Source: Treponema sp.
GTDB lineage: Bacteria > Spirochaetota > Spirochaetia > Treponematales > Breznakiellaceae
Assembly (NCBI GenBank): GCA_031275535.1
Contig: JAISOR010000179.1
Span: forward strand, 1 to 6,533
Direction: 5' to 3'
Length of the DNA: 6,533 nt
The notes under the pieces are model-generated. The model did not search any database, had not been told where the DNA came from, and worked only from the letters and a program-made list of their open reading frames with translations. Positions within the stretch are counted from its first letter, which is position 1, and every line of letters begins with the position of its first letter. Positions 1 through 6,533 of the stretch are shown here, piece after piece. The translations under genes were made by a program, and so were the position numbers.

Positions 1-119
1 CCATCTGCATTTTTTAGGGAGGAGTCTGGCTATGTGAATGTAAGGCCGTTTCAGTATTTGTAATATCCGGGCGGTATGTATTCACTGGCGTTTTATGTTC
101 TGTTCGCTAGCCGTTTCAG
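1..119. other. Non-coding flank downstream of the aldolase, with short repeats
   Basis: No open frame here can be supported as a gene, and the base composition is visibly more AT-rich than the genes. The decamer GCCGTTTCAG occurs twice on the plus strand (45-54 and 110-119). GCTAGC occurs at 106-111 and 119-124, so the end of the aldolase gene could form a 6-bp stem with a 7-nt loop. No T run follows this stem on the minus strand, so it is not a clear terminator. How transcription of the operon ends, and what gene lies to the left, cannot be seen. Confidence 0.4.
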
Positions 120-956
120 CTAGCAGGTATTATCGCTGCCGAAGATCCTAATCTTATTGACGGTCGCCTCGTACATCGCCGCCTCCGCCCTTTCATTGAT
201 ATCGGTATAGGCCAGATCCCGCCCTTCCCGGACCGCGGCGGCCGCGGCGGCAATTACATCGGTATAAATATTTACCTTACAGATGCCGCCCTTGATGCAG
301 TTTTTAAAATCATCGCCGGAAAGGCCGCTGCCGCCGTGAAGCACCAGGGGTTTATCCACCTTGGCCCGAATTTCGGCAAGCCGGTTCAGATCCAGTTTCG
401 GCGTTTCCCGGTATACCCCGTGGACGGTGCCGATGGAAACGGCGAGGAAATCGGCGCCGGTTTTTTCCACAAAATCCAGGGCCTGGCCGGGATCGGTATA
501 GACATTTTCCCCCTTGACCCCCTCCCCTTCGTCAAGGCCGCCGACCTTGCCAAGCTCACATTCCAGACCCGCCCCCATGGGATGGGCCGCTTTGGCAATT
601 TCGGCGCTGTTCCTTACATTTTCTTCATAGCTTACCACCGAGCCGTCATACATCACCGAACCGAACCCGGCCCGGAGGGCCCGCATGATGTTGTCAAAAG
701 TATAGGTATGATCCAGATGAACCGCCGCCGGAATTTTGGCCAGCCTTGCGGCCTGAAGCAGTACGGGCCCTATCCAGTCAAAATCGCCGTATCTCAGGAG
801 CGCCTCCGCGGTGCCGATAATAATAGGCGACCGGCAGTCCTCCGCGGCCCTGATATAGGCCCGGATCATTTCGATATTGACGGCGTTAAAATAACCGACC
901 CCGTAGCCGCGCTTTTGAGCGTCCGCCAAAATTTCCTTCATGGTGTACAGCGACAT
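120..956 (-). CDS. Class II ketose-bisphosphate aldolase (FbaA/GatY/KbaY family)
   Basis: This is a 278-aa zinc-dependent class II aldolase, expected to act in the cytoplasm. It would cleave a ketose 1,6-bisphosphate (fructose- or tagatose-type) to dihydroxyacetone phosphate and an aldehyde such as glyceraldehyde 3-phosphate. Visible motifs, in order: HLDH at residues 80-83 (catalytic D82, zinc ligand H83); GFGSVMYDGS at 97-106; LECELGKVGG at 131-140; GTVHG at 176-180 (zinc ligand H179); LHGGSG at 206-211 (zinc ligand H207); and a VNIYTD phosphate-binding stretch at 228-233. The length suits the 280-290-aa GatY/KbaY/FbaA branch, and all expected metal ligands are present, so the enzyme looks active. 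The start is the ATG at 954-956. A GGGAG lies 6 nt upstream and the opening MSLYTMKEIL resembles family N-termini. The stop is TAG. It lies 71 nt downstream of the yejF-like gene on the same strand and may belong to that operon. Family assignment is sure. The exact sugar (fructose, tagatose or another phosphate ester) cannot be read from the sequence. Confidence 0.93.
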   Translation of the reverse strand: MSLYTMKEILADAQKRGYGVGYFNAVNIEMIRAYIRAAEDCRSPIIIGTAEALLRYGDFDWIGPVLLQAARLAKIPAAVHLDHTYTFDNIMRALRAGFGSVMYDGSVVSYEENVRNSAEIAKAAHPMGAGLECELGKVGGLDEGEGVKGENVYTDPGQALDFVEKTGADFLAVSIGTVHGVYRETPKLDLNRLAEIRAKVDKPLVLHGGSGLSGDDFKNCIKGGICKVNIYTDVIAAAAAAVREGRDLAYTDINERAEAAMYEATVNKIRIFGSDNTC

Positions 957-962
957 ACAATG

Positions 963-967
963 CTCCC
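963..967 (-). promoter_or_regulatory. Ribosome binding site of the aldolase gene
   Basis: The minus strand reads GGGAG six nucleotides before the ATG at 954-956. It supports that start over the second methionine (residue 6), and it shows that the aldolase is translated independently rather than by overlap with the gene upstream. Confidence 0.65.
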
Positions 968-987
968 GGTTTACAAAATCCGCGCTA

Positions 988-1015
988 TGAACCTTCCGCC
1001 TGTTGTGAAGGTTCA
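988..1015 (-). promoter_or_regulatory. Perfect 9-bp inverted repeat (hairpin or operator) between yejF-like gene and aldolase
   Basis: TGAACCTTC at 988-996 and GAAGGTTCA at 1007-1015 are exact reverse complements separated by 10 nt. In the transcript the hairpin would begin 12 nt after the yejF-like stop codon and end about 31 nt before the aldolase ATG. The sequence after the stem on the minus strand (TAGCGCGGATTTTG) has only a short, delayed T run. This is a poor match to an intrinsic terminator. It could instead be a leaky terminator, an mRNA 3'-end stabiliser or processing site, or a DNA operator for a dimeric regulator. The repeat itself is certain; its role is not. Confidence 0.5.
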
Positions 1016-1027
1016 GGATAATCCCTG

Positions 1028-2647
1028 CTATACCGGCCGCTGCCGGGGCAAAGTCCCGAATGCGGTACGCAGCAGTTCCCTGGTATAGTCCTCTTTCGGA
1101 GCGGCAAAGATCTCCGCCGCAGGGCCGGCTTCCACAACCTTCCCCGCCTTCATAATAAGAATATCGTGGCAGAGGCTCCGCACTATCCGCAGATCGTGGC
1201 TGATGAACAGGTAGGAGAGGCCCCGCCGCCGCTGCAATTCCCGGAGCAGGCTTACCACCTGAAACTGAATGGTCCGGTCCAGGCTTGAGGTAGGTTCGTC
1301 CAGCACCAGGATCTCGGGTTCCAGCACGAGGCTCCGGGCCAGGGCGATACGCTGGCGCTGACCCCCGGAAAATTCGTTGGGGTAGCGATCAAGGAAATCC
1401 TCGTCCCCCATCCCCACCTCCCGCAGCGCCTCCAGGACCCGATCCCTGCGGCCGGCTTTGGTTCCGATCCGGTGGATAAGAAGCCCCTCCCCCACGATAT
1501 GCTCAATAGTCATCCGGGGGCTGAGAGACCCGTAGGGATCCTGAAAGATGATCTGCATCTTCCGCCGGAGGGGCCGCAGGGCCTTTTCGTTGAGGTCCTG
1601 AATTTCCCGATCCCCCAGAATGACGGTCCCGCTGCTTTTTTCCAGCCTGAGCAGGGCTTTGCCCAGGGTAGTCTTGCCGCTACCGCTCTCTCCCACCAGT
1701 CCCAAGGTCCGGCCCCGGCGGAGCGCAAAGTCAACCCCGTCCACCGCTTTAACATAACCCGTAACCCGCCGGAGAAAGCCCTTCTTAACCGGAAAGTAGA
1801 CCCGCAGATTCCTGATTTCCGCCGCCGCCGGGGCCTCCGGGTCCGCCGCGGGCCCCTCCTCTCCCTCCCCGGATCCGATAAGCAGCCTGGTATACTCCTC
1901 CCTGGGATGGGCGAAGATCTCTTCGGTGGGACCCGTTTCCAGGATCAGGCCCTCCCGCATCACCGCCGTCCTGGCGGCCATACGGCGCACTATCCCCAGG
2001 TCGTGGGTAATAAAGAGCACCGCCATGCCCAGATCCTTCTGGAGTTCCCCGATGAGGGTGAGGATCTGATCCTGGATAGTTACGTCCAGGGCGGTGGTCG
2101 GCTCGTCGGCGATAAGAAGCCTGGGCTTGTTGAGGAGGGCCAGGGCTATCATTACCCGCTGACGCTCCCCGCCGGAAAGTTCGTGGGGATAGGCCGAAAG
2201 CCGCCGCTCCGCATCCCGGAGCCCGACCCGGTTAAGCCAGTCCAGAATGAGGGACCGGCTTTTTTGACGGGAGACGCCCTGGTGGAGAAAAAGGGACTCC
2301 GCAAGCTGCTTTTCTACGGTGTGGAGGGGGTTGAGGGAAGTCATGGGTTCCTGAAAGATCATCCCCACGTCCCGGCCCCGGAGGCGGAGCAGCTCCGGCT
2401 CTTTCATTTTAAGCACATCCCGGCCTTCAAAGAGGATCTCCCCGCCGGGATACCGTATCCAGTCTTCACTCAGCAGCCTGAGCAGGGCCTGGGCGCTGAC
2501 GGTTTTGCCGCTGCCGCTCTCCCCCACCAGGGCGAAGGTTTCATGCTCGTCGATATAAAAGTCTATGCCGTGGACCACCTCCCGGCCCCGCTCTCCGGTT
2601 CCGAAGGCCGCCCTAAACCCCCGGTATTCGGCCAGATGCCCGCTCAT
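1028..2647 (-). CDS. yejF: Peptide ABC transporter, fused double ATP-binding subunit YejF
   Basis: This 539-aa cytoplasmic ATPase carries two complete nucleotide-binding domains in one chain, as in E. coli YejF (about 529 aa). It powers the YejBE channel. Domain 1 (about residues 5-258) has Walker A GESGSGKT at 42-49, Q-loop Q99, signature LSGGE at 157-161, Walker B LLIADEP at 177-183 (catalytic E182), D-loop TALD at 185-188 and H-loop H215. An acidic, Ala/Pro-rich linker at about 259-276 follows. Domain 2 (about 277-535) has Walker A at 319-326, Q369, FSGGQ at 426-430, Walker B ILVLDEP at 446-452 (E451), SSLD at 454-457 and H484. Both catalytic sites look intact. The ATG at 2645-2647 overlaps the yejE stop as ATGA, and GAGGAG lies 6 nt upstream, inside the last yejE codons, so translation is probably coupled. 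The stop is TAG. The DppD/DppF and OppD/OppF proteins are related but are separate polypeptides; the fusion together with the neighbours identifies YejF. Confidence 0.96.
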   Translation of the reverse strand: MSGHLAEYRGFRAAFGTGERGREVVHGIDFYIDEHETFALVGESGSGKTVSAQALLRLLSEDWIRYPGGEILFEGRDVLKMKEPELLRLRGRDVGMIFQEPMTSLNPLHTVEKQLAESLFLHQGVSRQKSRSLILDWLNRVGLRDAERRLSAYPHELSGGERQRVMIALALLNKPRLLIADEPTTALDVTIQDQILTLIGELQKDLGMAVLFITHDLGIVRRMAARTAVMREGLILETGPTEEIFAHPREEYTRLLIGSGEGEEGPAADPEAPAAAEIRNLRVYFPVKKGFLRRVTGYVKAVDGVDFALRRGRTLGLVGESGSGKTTLGKALLRLEKSSGTVILGDREIQDLNEKALRPLRRKMQIIFQDPYGSLSPRMTIEHIVGEGLLIHRIGTKAGRRDRVLEALREVGMGDEDFLDRYPNEFSGGQRQRIALARSLVLEPEILVLDEPTSSLDRTIQFQVVSLLRELQRRRGLSYLFISHDLRIVRSLCHDILIMKAGKVVEAGPAAEIFAAPKEDYTRELLRTAFGTLPRQRPV

Positions 2648-3669
2648 CCCCTTCTCCTCGGATCAAAGGCGTCCCGTACTCCCTCGCCGATAAATACCAG
2701 CAGGGTAAGGGTAAGGGCCAGAACCACAAATGCGGAAATCCCCAGCCAGGGAGCCTGGAGATTCACCTTACCCTGGTTCAAAAGCTCCCCCAGGGAGGGA
2801 GAACCGATGGGCAGGCCGAAGCCAAGAAAGTCCAGGGACGTAAGGGTGGTAATCGAACCCCCCAAAATGAAAGGAAGATAGCTTAGGGCGCTGGTCATGG
2901 CGTTGGGAAGGATGTGGACAAACATGATCCTGCTGTGGCGCATCCCCATGGCCCGGGCGGCCAGGACATACTCGAAGTTCCTTGCCCGGAGAAATTCCGC
3001 CCGCACCACCCCTACCAGGCTCATCCAGCCAAAGAGCAGCGTGATCCCCAGAAGCCACCAGAAGTTCGGCTCCACCACCGACGAGAGGATGATCAAAATG
3101 AAGAGCGTGGGCATCCCCGACCACACCTCCATAAAACGCTGAAAGACAATGTCCAGAAGCCCCCCGTAGTAACCCTGGAGGGCCCCCAGGGTTATTCCTA
3201 TCACCGAGGAGATCACCGTAAGGATAATGCCGAAAAGCACGGAGATTCTGAAACCGTAGATTACCCGGGCCGCCACATCCCTGCCCCGGTCGTCGGTGCC
3301 GAACCAATTTTCTCCGGTGGGCGGCGACGGCGCGGGCCGGGGCAGCCTATAGCTGATGGTATTGTAACTGAACCGTATGGGAGGCCGCAGCATCCAGCCG
3401 CCGGCTTCAATTTTTTCGATGATATAGGGGTCCTGGTAATCGGCGTTAATGTCGAACTCGCCCCCAAAGACCAGTTCCGAATAATCCGCCGCCACGGGAA
3501 AGTAAAGCCTGCCCTTGAACCACACCAGTATGGGCCTGTCGTTGGCTACGAATTCCGCAAAGAGGCTTACCGCAAAAATAACCGCAAAGATCCAGAGGGA
3601 TACCAGGGCCCGCTTATTTTTGGCAAAGCGTTCCCAGCGGTTAAAGCGGCGGGGTTTCTCCGTTTTCAT
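2644..3669 (-). CDS. yejE: Peptide ABC transporter, inner-membrane permease YejE
   Basis: This is a 341-aa permease of the DppC/OppC class, the same length as E. coli YejE as I recall it. It pairs with YejB to form the inner-membrane channel. A basic, cytoplasmic N-terminus (1-20) is followed by a first membrane segment at about 22-42. A large extracytoplasmic region (about 43-135) comes next, containing ADYQDP at 76-81 and the family motif [11 protein letters not shown] at 121-131. Further hydrophobic segments lie at about 141-163, 188-221, 258-278 and 308-328. The cytoplasmic EAA coupling loop, which docks on the ATPase, is at about 233-257 ([12 protein letters not shown] ending in HILPNA). 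The stretches [10 protein letters not shown] (181-190) and [13 protein letters not shown] (214-226) are near-identical to those in YejE proteins. The ATG at 3667-3669 overlaps the yejB stop as ATGA, with GAGG 7 nt upstream inside the last yejB codons. The stop is TGA, overlapping yejF. Nothing looks truncated or broken. Confidence 0.96.
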   Translation of the reverse strand: MKTEKPRRFNRWERFAKNKRALVSLWIFAVIFAVSLFAEFVANDRPILVWFKGRLYFPVAADYSELVFGGEFDINADYQDPYIIEKIEAGGWMLRPPIRFSYNTISYRLPRPAPSPPTGENWFGTDDRGRDVAARVIYGFRISVLFGIILTVISSVIGITLGALQGYYGGLLDIVFQRFMEVWSGMPTLFILIILSSVVEPNFWWLLGITLLFGWMSLVGVVRAEFLRARNFEYVLAARAMGMRHSRIMFVHILPNAMTSALSYLPFILGGSITTLTSLDFLGFGLPIGSPSLGELLNQGKVNLQAPWLGISAFVVLALTLTLLVFIGEGVRDAFDPRRRG

Positions 3670-4763
3670 TGCCGCGCCTCAAAGTCGATCCGGGGATCGA
3701 TGATGGTATACATGATGTCGCTCAACAGGGAGAGGAGCAGCCCCAAAAGGGTAAATATATAGAGGGTGGAAAAAATAACCGGATAATCCCGCTGCATAAT
3801 CGACTCAAAACCCAAAAGCCCCAGCCCCTCCAGGGAAAAGATCACCTCTATCATCAGGGAACCGGTAAAAAACATGGAGATAAAGGCCGCGGGAAAACCG
3901 GCGATGACGATGAGCATGGCGTTCCTGAAAACATGCTTCATAAGGATCTTCTTTTCCGTGAGCCCCTTGGACCGGGCGGTAATAACGTACTGTTTATGAA
4001 TCTCCTCAAGGAAAGAGTTTTTTGTCAGCATCGTCAGGGTGGCGAAACCCCCTATCACGATACAGAGTACGGGAAGAGCCACATGCCGGAAATAATCGAA
4101 AAGTTTGGCGGGAAGGCTGAGTTCGGAAAAATTGACCGACACGATCCCCCGGAGGGGGAAGATCTTGAGGTAGCTGCCCCCGGCAAAGAAAACCACCAGC
4201 AGCACCGCAAAGAGGAAGGAGGGGATGGCGTTGCCCAGGATCACCGCGGTACTGGTCCAAAGGTCAAAGCGGGAGCCGTTTTTTACCGCCTTCCGTATGC
4301 CCAGGGGAATGGAAACCACATAGATGATCAGGGTACTCCAGAGCCCCAAGGAAATCGACACCGGAAGCCGCTCGGCGATAAGGGCCAGTACGGAACGTCC
4401 CCGGAAAAGGCTGTCCCCAAAGTCAAAGGTAACATAATTTTTTAACATCTGGAGATACCGTATCCCGATGGGTTTGTCGAAGCCATAGCGTTTTTCAATC
4501 TCCGCTATCACCTCCGGGTCAAGCCCCCGGGCGCCCCGGTAGGCGGAACCGCTCCCCGCCTGCCGGGGCCGGTCTGCGCCCGGACCGCCTCCTCCTCCGG
4601 CAATCCGCTGCATGGCCCCGCCGGGACCCAGCCCCTGCATGTCCGCAATGGCCTGATCCACCGGCCCTCCGGGAGCAATCTGGATGATGAAGAAATTTAT
4701 CGTGATGATCGCCCAGAGGGTGGGAATAATCAGCAGAAGCCGCCGCAGTATATACGCCGCCAT
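3666..4763 (-). CDS. yejB: Peptide ABC transporter, inner-membrane permease YejB
   Basis: This is a 365-aa permease of the DppB/OppB class, within a residue or so of E. coli YejB length. The N-terminal segment at about 8-28 (hydrophobic, [14 protein letters not shown]) is highly characteristic of Yej[11 protein letters not shown] follows at 31-40. A Gly/Pro/Arg-rich extracytoplasmic stretch lies at about 44-78 and leads into [11 protein letters not shown] (79-89) and the DFGDSLF motif at 114-120. Membrane segments are at about 138-155, 172-195, 228-246, 283-306 and 330-354. The EAA loop is at about 259-281 ([11 protein letters not shown], then HVFRNA). The C-terminus DPRIDFEA (356-363) is typical of the family. 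The ATG at 4761-4763 is the only sensible start, because the N-terminus then aligns exactly with the family. Its GGAGGG at 4775-4780 is 11 nt away, slightly long. The TGA stop overlaps the yejE start. An 81-nt gap separates it from the yejA-like gene. Confidence 0.96.
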   Translation of the reverse strand: MAAYILRRLLLIIPTLWAIITINFFIIQIAPGGPVDQAIADMQGLGPGGAMQRIAGGGGGPGADRPRQAGSGSAYRGARGLDPEVIAEIEKRYGFDKPIGIRYLQMLKNYVTFDFGDSLFRGRSVLALIAERLPVSISLGLWSTLIIYVVSIPLGIRKAVKNGSRFDLWTSTAVILGNAIPSFLFAVLLVVFFAGGSYLKIFPLRGIVSVNFSELSLPAKLFDYFRHVALPVLCIVIGGFATLTMLTKNSFLEEIHKQYVITARSKGLTEKKILMKHVFRNAMLIVIAGFPAAFISMFFTGSLMIEVIFSLEGLGLLGFESIMQRDYPVIFSTLYIFTLLGLLLSLLSDIMYTIIDPRIDFEARQ

Positions 4764-4844
4764 GTCTATGTATACCCTCCGTATCAGGACAGCATGAAAA
4801 GGCTATTGGACTTGTCCGGTAACCCGGTTGGTTTCCGAACAACC
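4764..4844 (-). other. yejA-yejB intergenic spacer with ribosome binding site and weak stem
   Basis: This 81-nt spacer contains no gene. The minus strand carries GGAGGG at 4775-4780, the likely ribosome binding site for yejB, 11 nt before its ATG. Immediately after the yejA stop, GGTTG (4840-4844) can pair with CAACC (4826-4830) across a 9-nt loop. A 5-bp stem without a T run is too weak to call a terminator. It might mark a partial attenuation or mRNA processing point that keeps the binding protein more abundant than the membrane subunits, as is common in binding-protein importers, but that is inference. Confidence 0.4.
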
Positions 4845-6533
4845 CTATTCACGAAACCACCAGGTATTGATCCCCAGGGCATAGCGCGGCCTCCGCCGGG
4901 GTTTTTCCAGCCTGCTGTTATAGGCGACCCAGAATTCCGAATTATGCCACTGGGGGATCACATAGTGATTCCAGGTGAGGACCCGGTCCAGGGCCCGCCC
5001 CCAGGCCAGGAGGGCGCCGGCGTTTTCCTGGTTCGCCAGGATGCCTTCCACAAGATAATTGATCGCCGGGTCCTGAACCCCGGCGGTATTGTAGGTGGAA
5101 TCGATATAATCGGAGTGCCAGTAAAAGAGCAGATTGGCGCCGGGATAGTAATTGGCCGAATAGCCCCGGTCCAGCATGTCAAAATCCCGGGAACGGAGGC
5201 GATTTACAAACTGGCTGGTATCCACCATACGAATCCGCATGTCAATTCCAAAGCGGGCCAGATTCCGCTGAAGGGGGATAGCTATCTTTTCCGAGGCGGC
5301 GGCGTAGATCAGAAGCTCAAAACTCATCTGCTCCCCGGTGCTTACACGGACCATCTTGCCCCGCCGCAGATCCCAGCCGGCCTCGTTAAAAAGCCTGAGC
5401 GCCGCCCTGAGCTGGGGTCTGATAAAACCGGACCCGTCGCTTACCGGGGGATCGTAGGTTTCGGTAAAAACCTCCGGGGGTATGCGGTCCCGGACGGGCT
5501 CCAGTATCGCCAGTTCCTCCGCCGGGGGAAGCCCCTCCGCGGCGTAAACGGTATTTTGAAAGTAGCTCCTGGTCCGGGTATAGGCTCCGTAGAAGAGGTT
5601 CCTGTTCATCCATTCAAAATCCAGAAAATAGTTAAGGGCCCGGCGGACCCGGAGATCCGAAAAGAGGGGCCGTTCCGTATTAAAAACATAGGCGTTCATG
5701 GGCTGGGGAATTTCGTGGGGTATCGCTTCCTTGACAAGGCGTCCCGAATTAAAGGCCGGCCCCGTATACTGGGTGGTCCACTTTTCAATATCCGACTCGC
5801 TGCGTATATCGTACTCCCCGGACTTAAAGGCCTCCAGGGCTATGGTATCGTCCCTGTAGTAATCGTAGCGGATACTGTCGAAGTTATACTGCCCCTTGTT
5901 CACCGGCAGATCCCGGGCCCAGTAGTCCTTGACCCGTTCCAGGACCACGTATTGGCCCATGCGGTAATCCTTTACCCGGTAGGCGCCGGTTCCCAGGGGA
6001 GGAACGGTAAGGGGCTCGGAAAAATCCCGGCCCTCCCAGAAACGTCTGGGAAAAACCGTAGTTTCCCCCAGGGCCAGCATCAGCTCCTTATTCCCCGGAC
6101 CGGGGATGTCGAAACGGACCCGGTTCCCCGGAAGGACCCTGGCGGTAACGCCGTTAAAGTAGGTTCTGAACTGGGGGACCCCCTTCTCGTAGAAAATATT
6201 GAAGGAAAAGGCCGCATCCTCGGCGGTAATGGGCTCTCCCTCCTGATCCTTCGCATTGGGATTTATCGTAAATATGATAAAGGAATAATCCTCGGCGTAC
6301 TCGATCTTTTCGGCTATCAGCGGATAGAGGGCGTCGTCCTCATCGTCGGAGCCGGTCATAAGGGTGTCGTAAAAATATTCCCACCCCGCGGCGCAGCTCC
6401 CCCGCAGGGCATAGCGGTGAAAGTTATCGTAGGTGCCGATGGCATAGCGGGTAATGGATCCGCCCTTGGGAGCGCCGGGGTTTACATAGCCGAAGTGGGT
6501 AAAATCCCCGGAATACTGGGGGTCCCCCCGCAT
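4845..6533 (-). CDS. yejA: Peptide ABC transporter, periplasmic substrate-binding protein YejA (5' end missing)
   Basis: This is a family 5 (DppA/OppA-type) extracellular solute-binding protein. It should catch peptide-like ligands outside the inner membrane and hand them to YejBE. The 562 visible residues cover almost the whole mature YejA fold. Recognisable blocks are YVNPGAPKGG at 16-25, the TYDNFHRYALRG region at 34-45, TAEDAAFSFN at 103-112, GTGAYRV at 181-187, VKDYWARDLPVNKG at 201-214, FDSIRYDYYRD at 218-228, SDLRVRRAL at 292-300, NEAGWDL at 383-389 and GRALDRVLTWN at 512-522. The C-terminus LGINTWWFRE matches the YejA end. E. coli YejA is about 604 aa and begins with a signal peptide. 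Here the methionine codon at 6531-6533 sits at the window edge and aligns inside the mature protein, so a signal peptide or lipoprotein leader and a few residues almost certainly lie outside. The gene should be treated as partial. The stop is TAG. The reading frame is open throughout with no frameshift seen. Confidence 0.94.
   Translation of the reverse strand: MRGDPQYSGDFTHFGYVNPGAPKGGSITRYAIGTYDNFHRYALRGSCAAGWEYFYDTLMTGSDDEDDALYPLIAEKIEYAEDYSFIIFTINPNAKDQEGEPITAEDAAFSFNIFYEKGVPQFRTYFNGVTARVLPGNRVRFDIPGPGNKELMLALGETTVFPRRFWEGRDFSEPLTVPPLGTGAYRVKDYRMGQYVVLERVKDYWARDLPVNKGQYNFDSIRYDYYRDDTIALEAFKSGEYDIRSESDIEKWTTQYTGPAFNSGRLVKEAIPHEIPQPMNAYVFNTERPLFSDLRVRRALNYFLDFEWMNRNLFYGAYTRTRSYFQNTVYAAEGLPPAEELAILEPVRDRIPPEVFTETYDPPVSDGSGFIRPQLRAALRLFNEAGWDLRRGKMVRVSTGEQMSFELLIYAAASEKIAIPLQRNLARFGIDMRIRMVDTSQFVNRLRSRDFDMLDRGYSANYYPGANLLFYWHSDYIDSTYNTAGVQDPAINYLVEGILANQENAGALLAWGRALDRVLTWNHYVIPQWHNSEFWVAYNSRLEKPRRRPRYALGINTWWFRE

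Noticed and set aside
17..63. A GGGAGGAG ribosome-binding-like stretch on the plus strand followed by ATG and GTG
   Set aside because: The ATG at 32 is followed at once by TGA, the ATG at 38 by TAA, and the GTG at 34 gives only nine codons before TAA at 61-63.
988..1027. Intrinsic terminator closing the yej operon
   Set aside because: The stem is good, but the expected run of T immediately after it on the minus strand is missing, so I kept it as an inverted repeat of unknown role.
336..1088. A 250-codon plus-strand open frame opposite the aldolase
   Set aside because: It is antisense to a gene with all class II aldolase motifs and shows no domain of its own, so it is a codon-bias shadow.
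1472..2881. A 469-codon open frame on the plus strand, opposite the yejF-like and yejE-like genes
   Set aside because: It lies fully antisense to two genes with unmistakable domains and crosses their junction. Its translation is a Pro/Gly/His-rich composition without recognisable motifs. It is the expected by-product of GC-rich coding sequence that seldom uses TTA, CTA or TCA codons.
2914..4445. Two long plus-strand open frames (282 and 258 codons) opposite yejE and yejB
   Set aside because: Both mirror the permease genes and are highly charged, with no membrane segments, motifs or convincing start sites.
4519..4842. A 107-codon minus-strand open frame covering the yejA-yejB gap and the start of yejB
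   Set aside because: Most of it is yejB read in another frame, giving a His/Arg/Gly-rich product without motifs. The yejB frame in the same stretch is clearly conserved.
6531..6533. Taking the ATG at the window edge as the true start of yejA
   Set aside because: It aligns within the mature part of YejA proteins and leaves no signal peptide, so the real start is most likely outside the window.

Overview
The window is one co-directional block on the minus strand. It holds a complete-looking YejABEF-type peptide ABC importer, cut at the 5' end of yejA by the right edge of the window, followed by a class II ketose-bisphosphate aldolase. In transcription order (right to left) the genes are: yejA-like binding protein (4845-6533, 5' end missing), yejB-like permease (3666-4763), yejE-like permease (2644-3669), yejF-like double ATPase (1028-2647) and the aldolase (120-956). 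Gene order, protein lengths (365, 341 and 539 aa for B, E and F) and many motifs match the Escherichia coli yejABEF operon as I remember it. These four assignments are firm even without a database search.

Layout and coupling: yejB/yejE and yejE/yejF each share a 4-base ATGA stop/start overlap, with a Shine-Dalgarno-like stretch inside the upstream gene's last codons. The three membrane-complex genes are therefore almost certainly translationally coupled. An 81-nt gap separates yejA from yejB. A 71-nt gap with a perfect 9-bp inverted repeat separates yejF from the aldolase. Positions 1-119, downstream of the aldolase, hold no gene that I can support, only small repeats. I saw no RNA gene, mobile element, CRISPR array or convincing promoter.

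Organism: a bacterium with GC content in the mid-to-upper 50s by eye. A periplasmic-type binding protein importer of the Yej class suggests a diderm. The style of the sequence reminds me of spirochaetes (Treponema/Spirochaeta relatives), but nothing here proves that. I leave the taxon open.

How the genes work together: YejA captures a peptide-like ligand outside the inner membrane, YejB and YejE form the channel, and YejF hydrolyses ATP on the cytoplasmic face. Relatives are known to import oligopeptides, including microcin C in E. coli, and YejBEF with an alternative binding protein imports muropeptides in some alphaproteobacteria. The aldolase would split a ketose 1,6-bisphosphate into two triose phosphates in the cytoplasm. 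Its link to the transporter is positional only. I found no previously undescribed system. The most useful leads are the transporter-aldolase pairing and the dyad between them.
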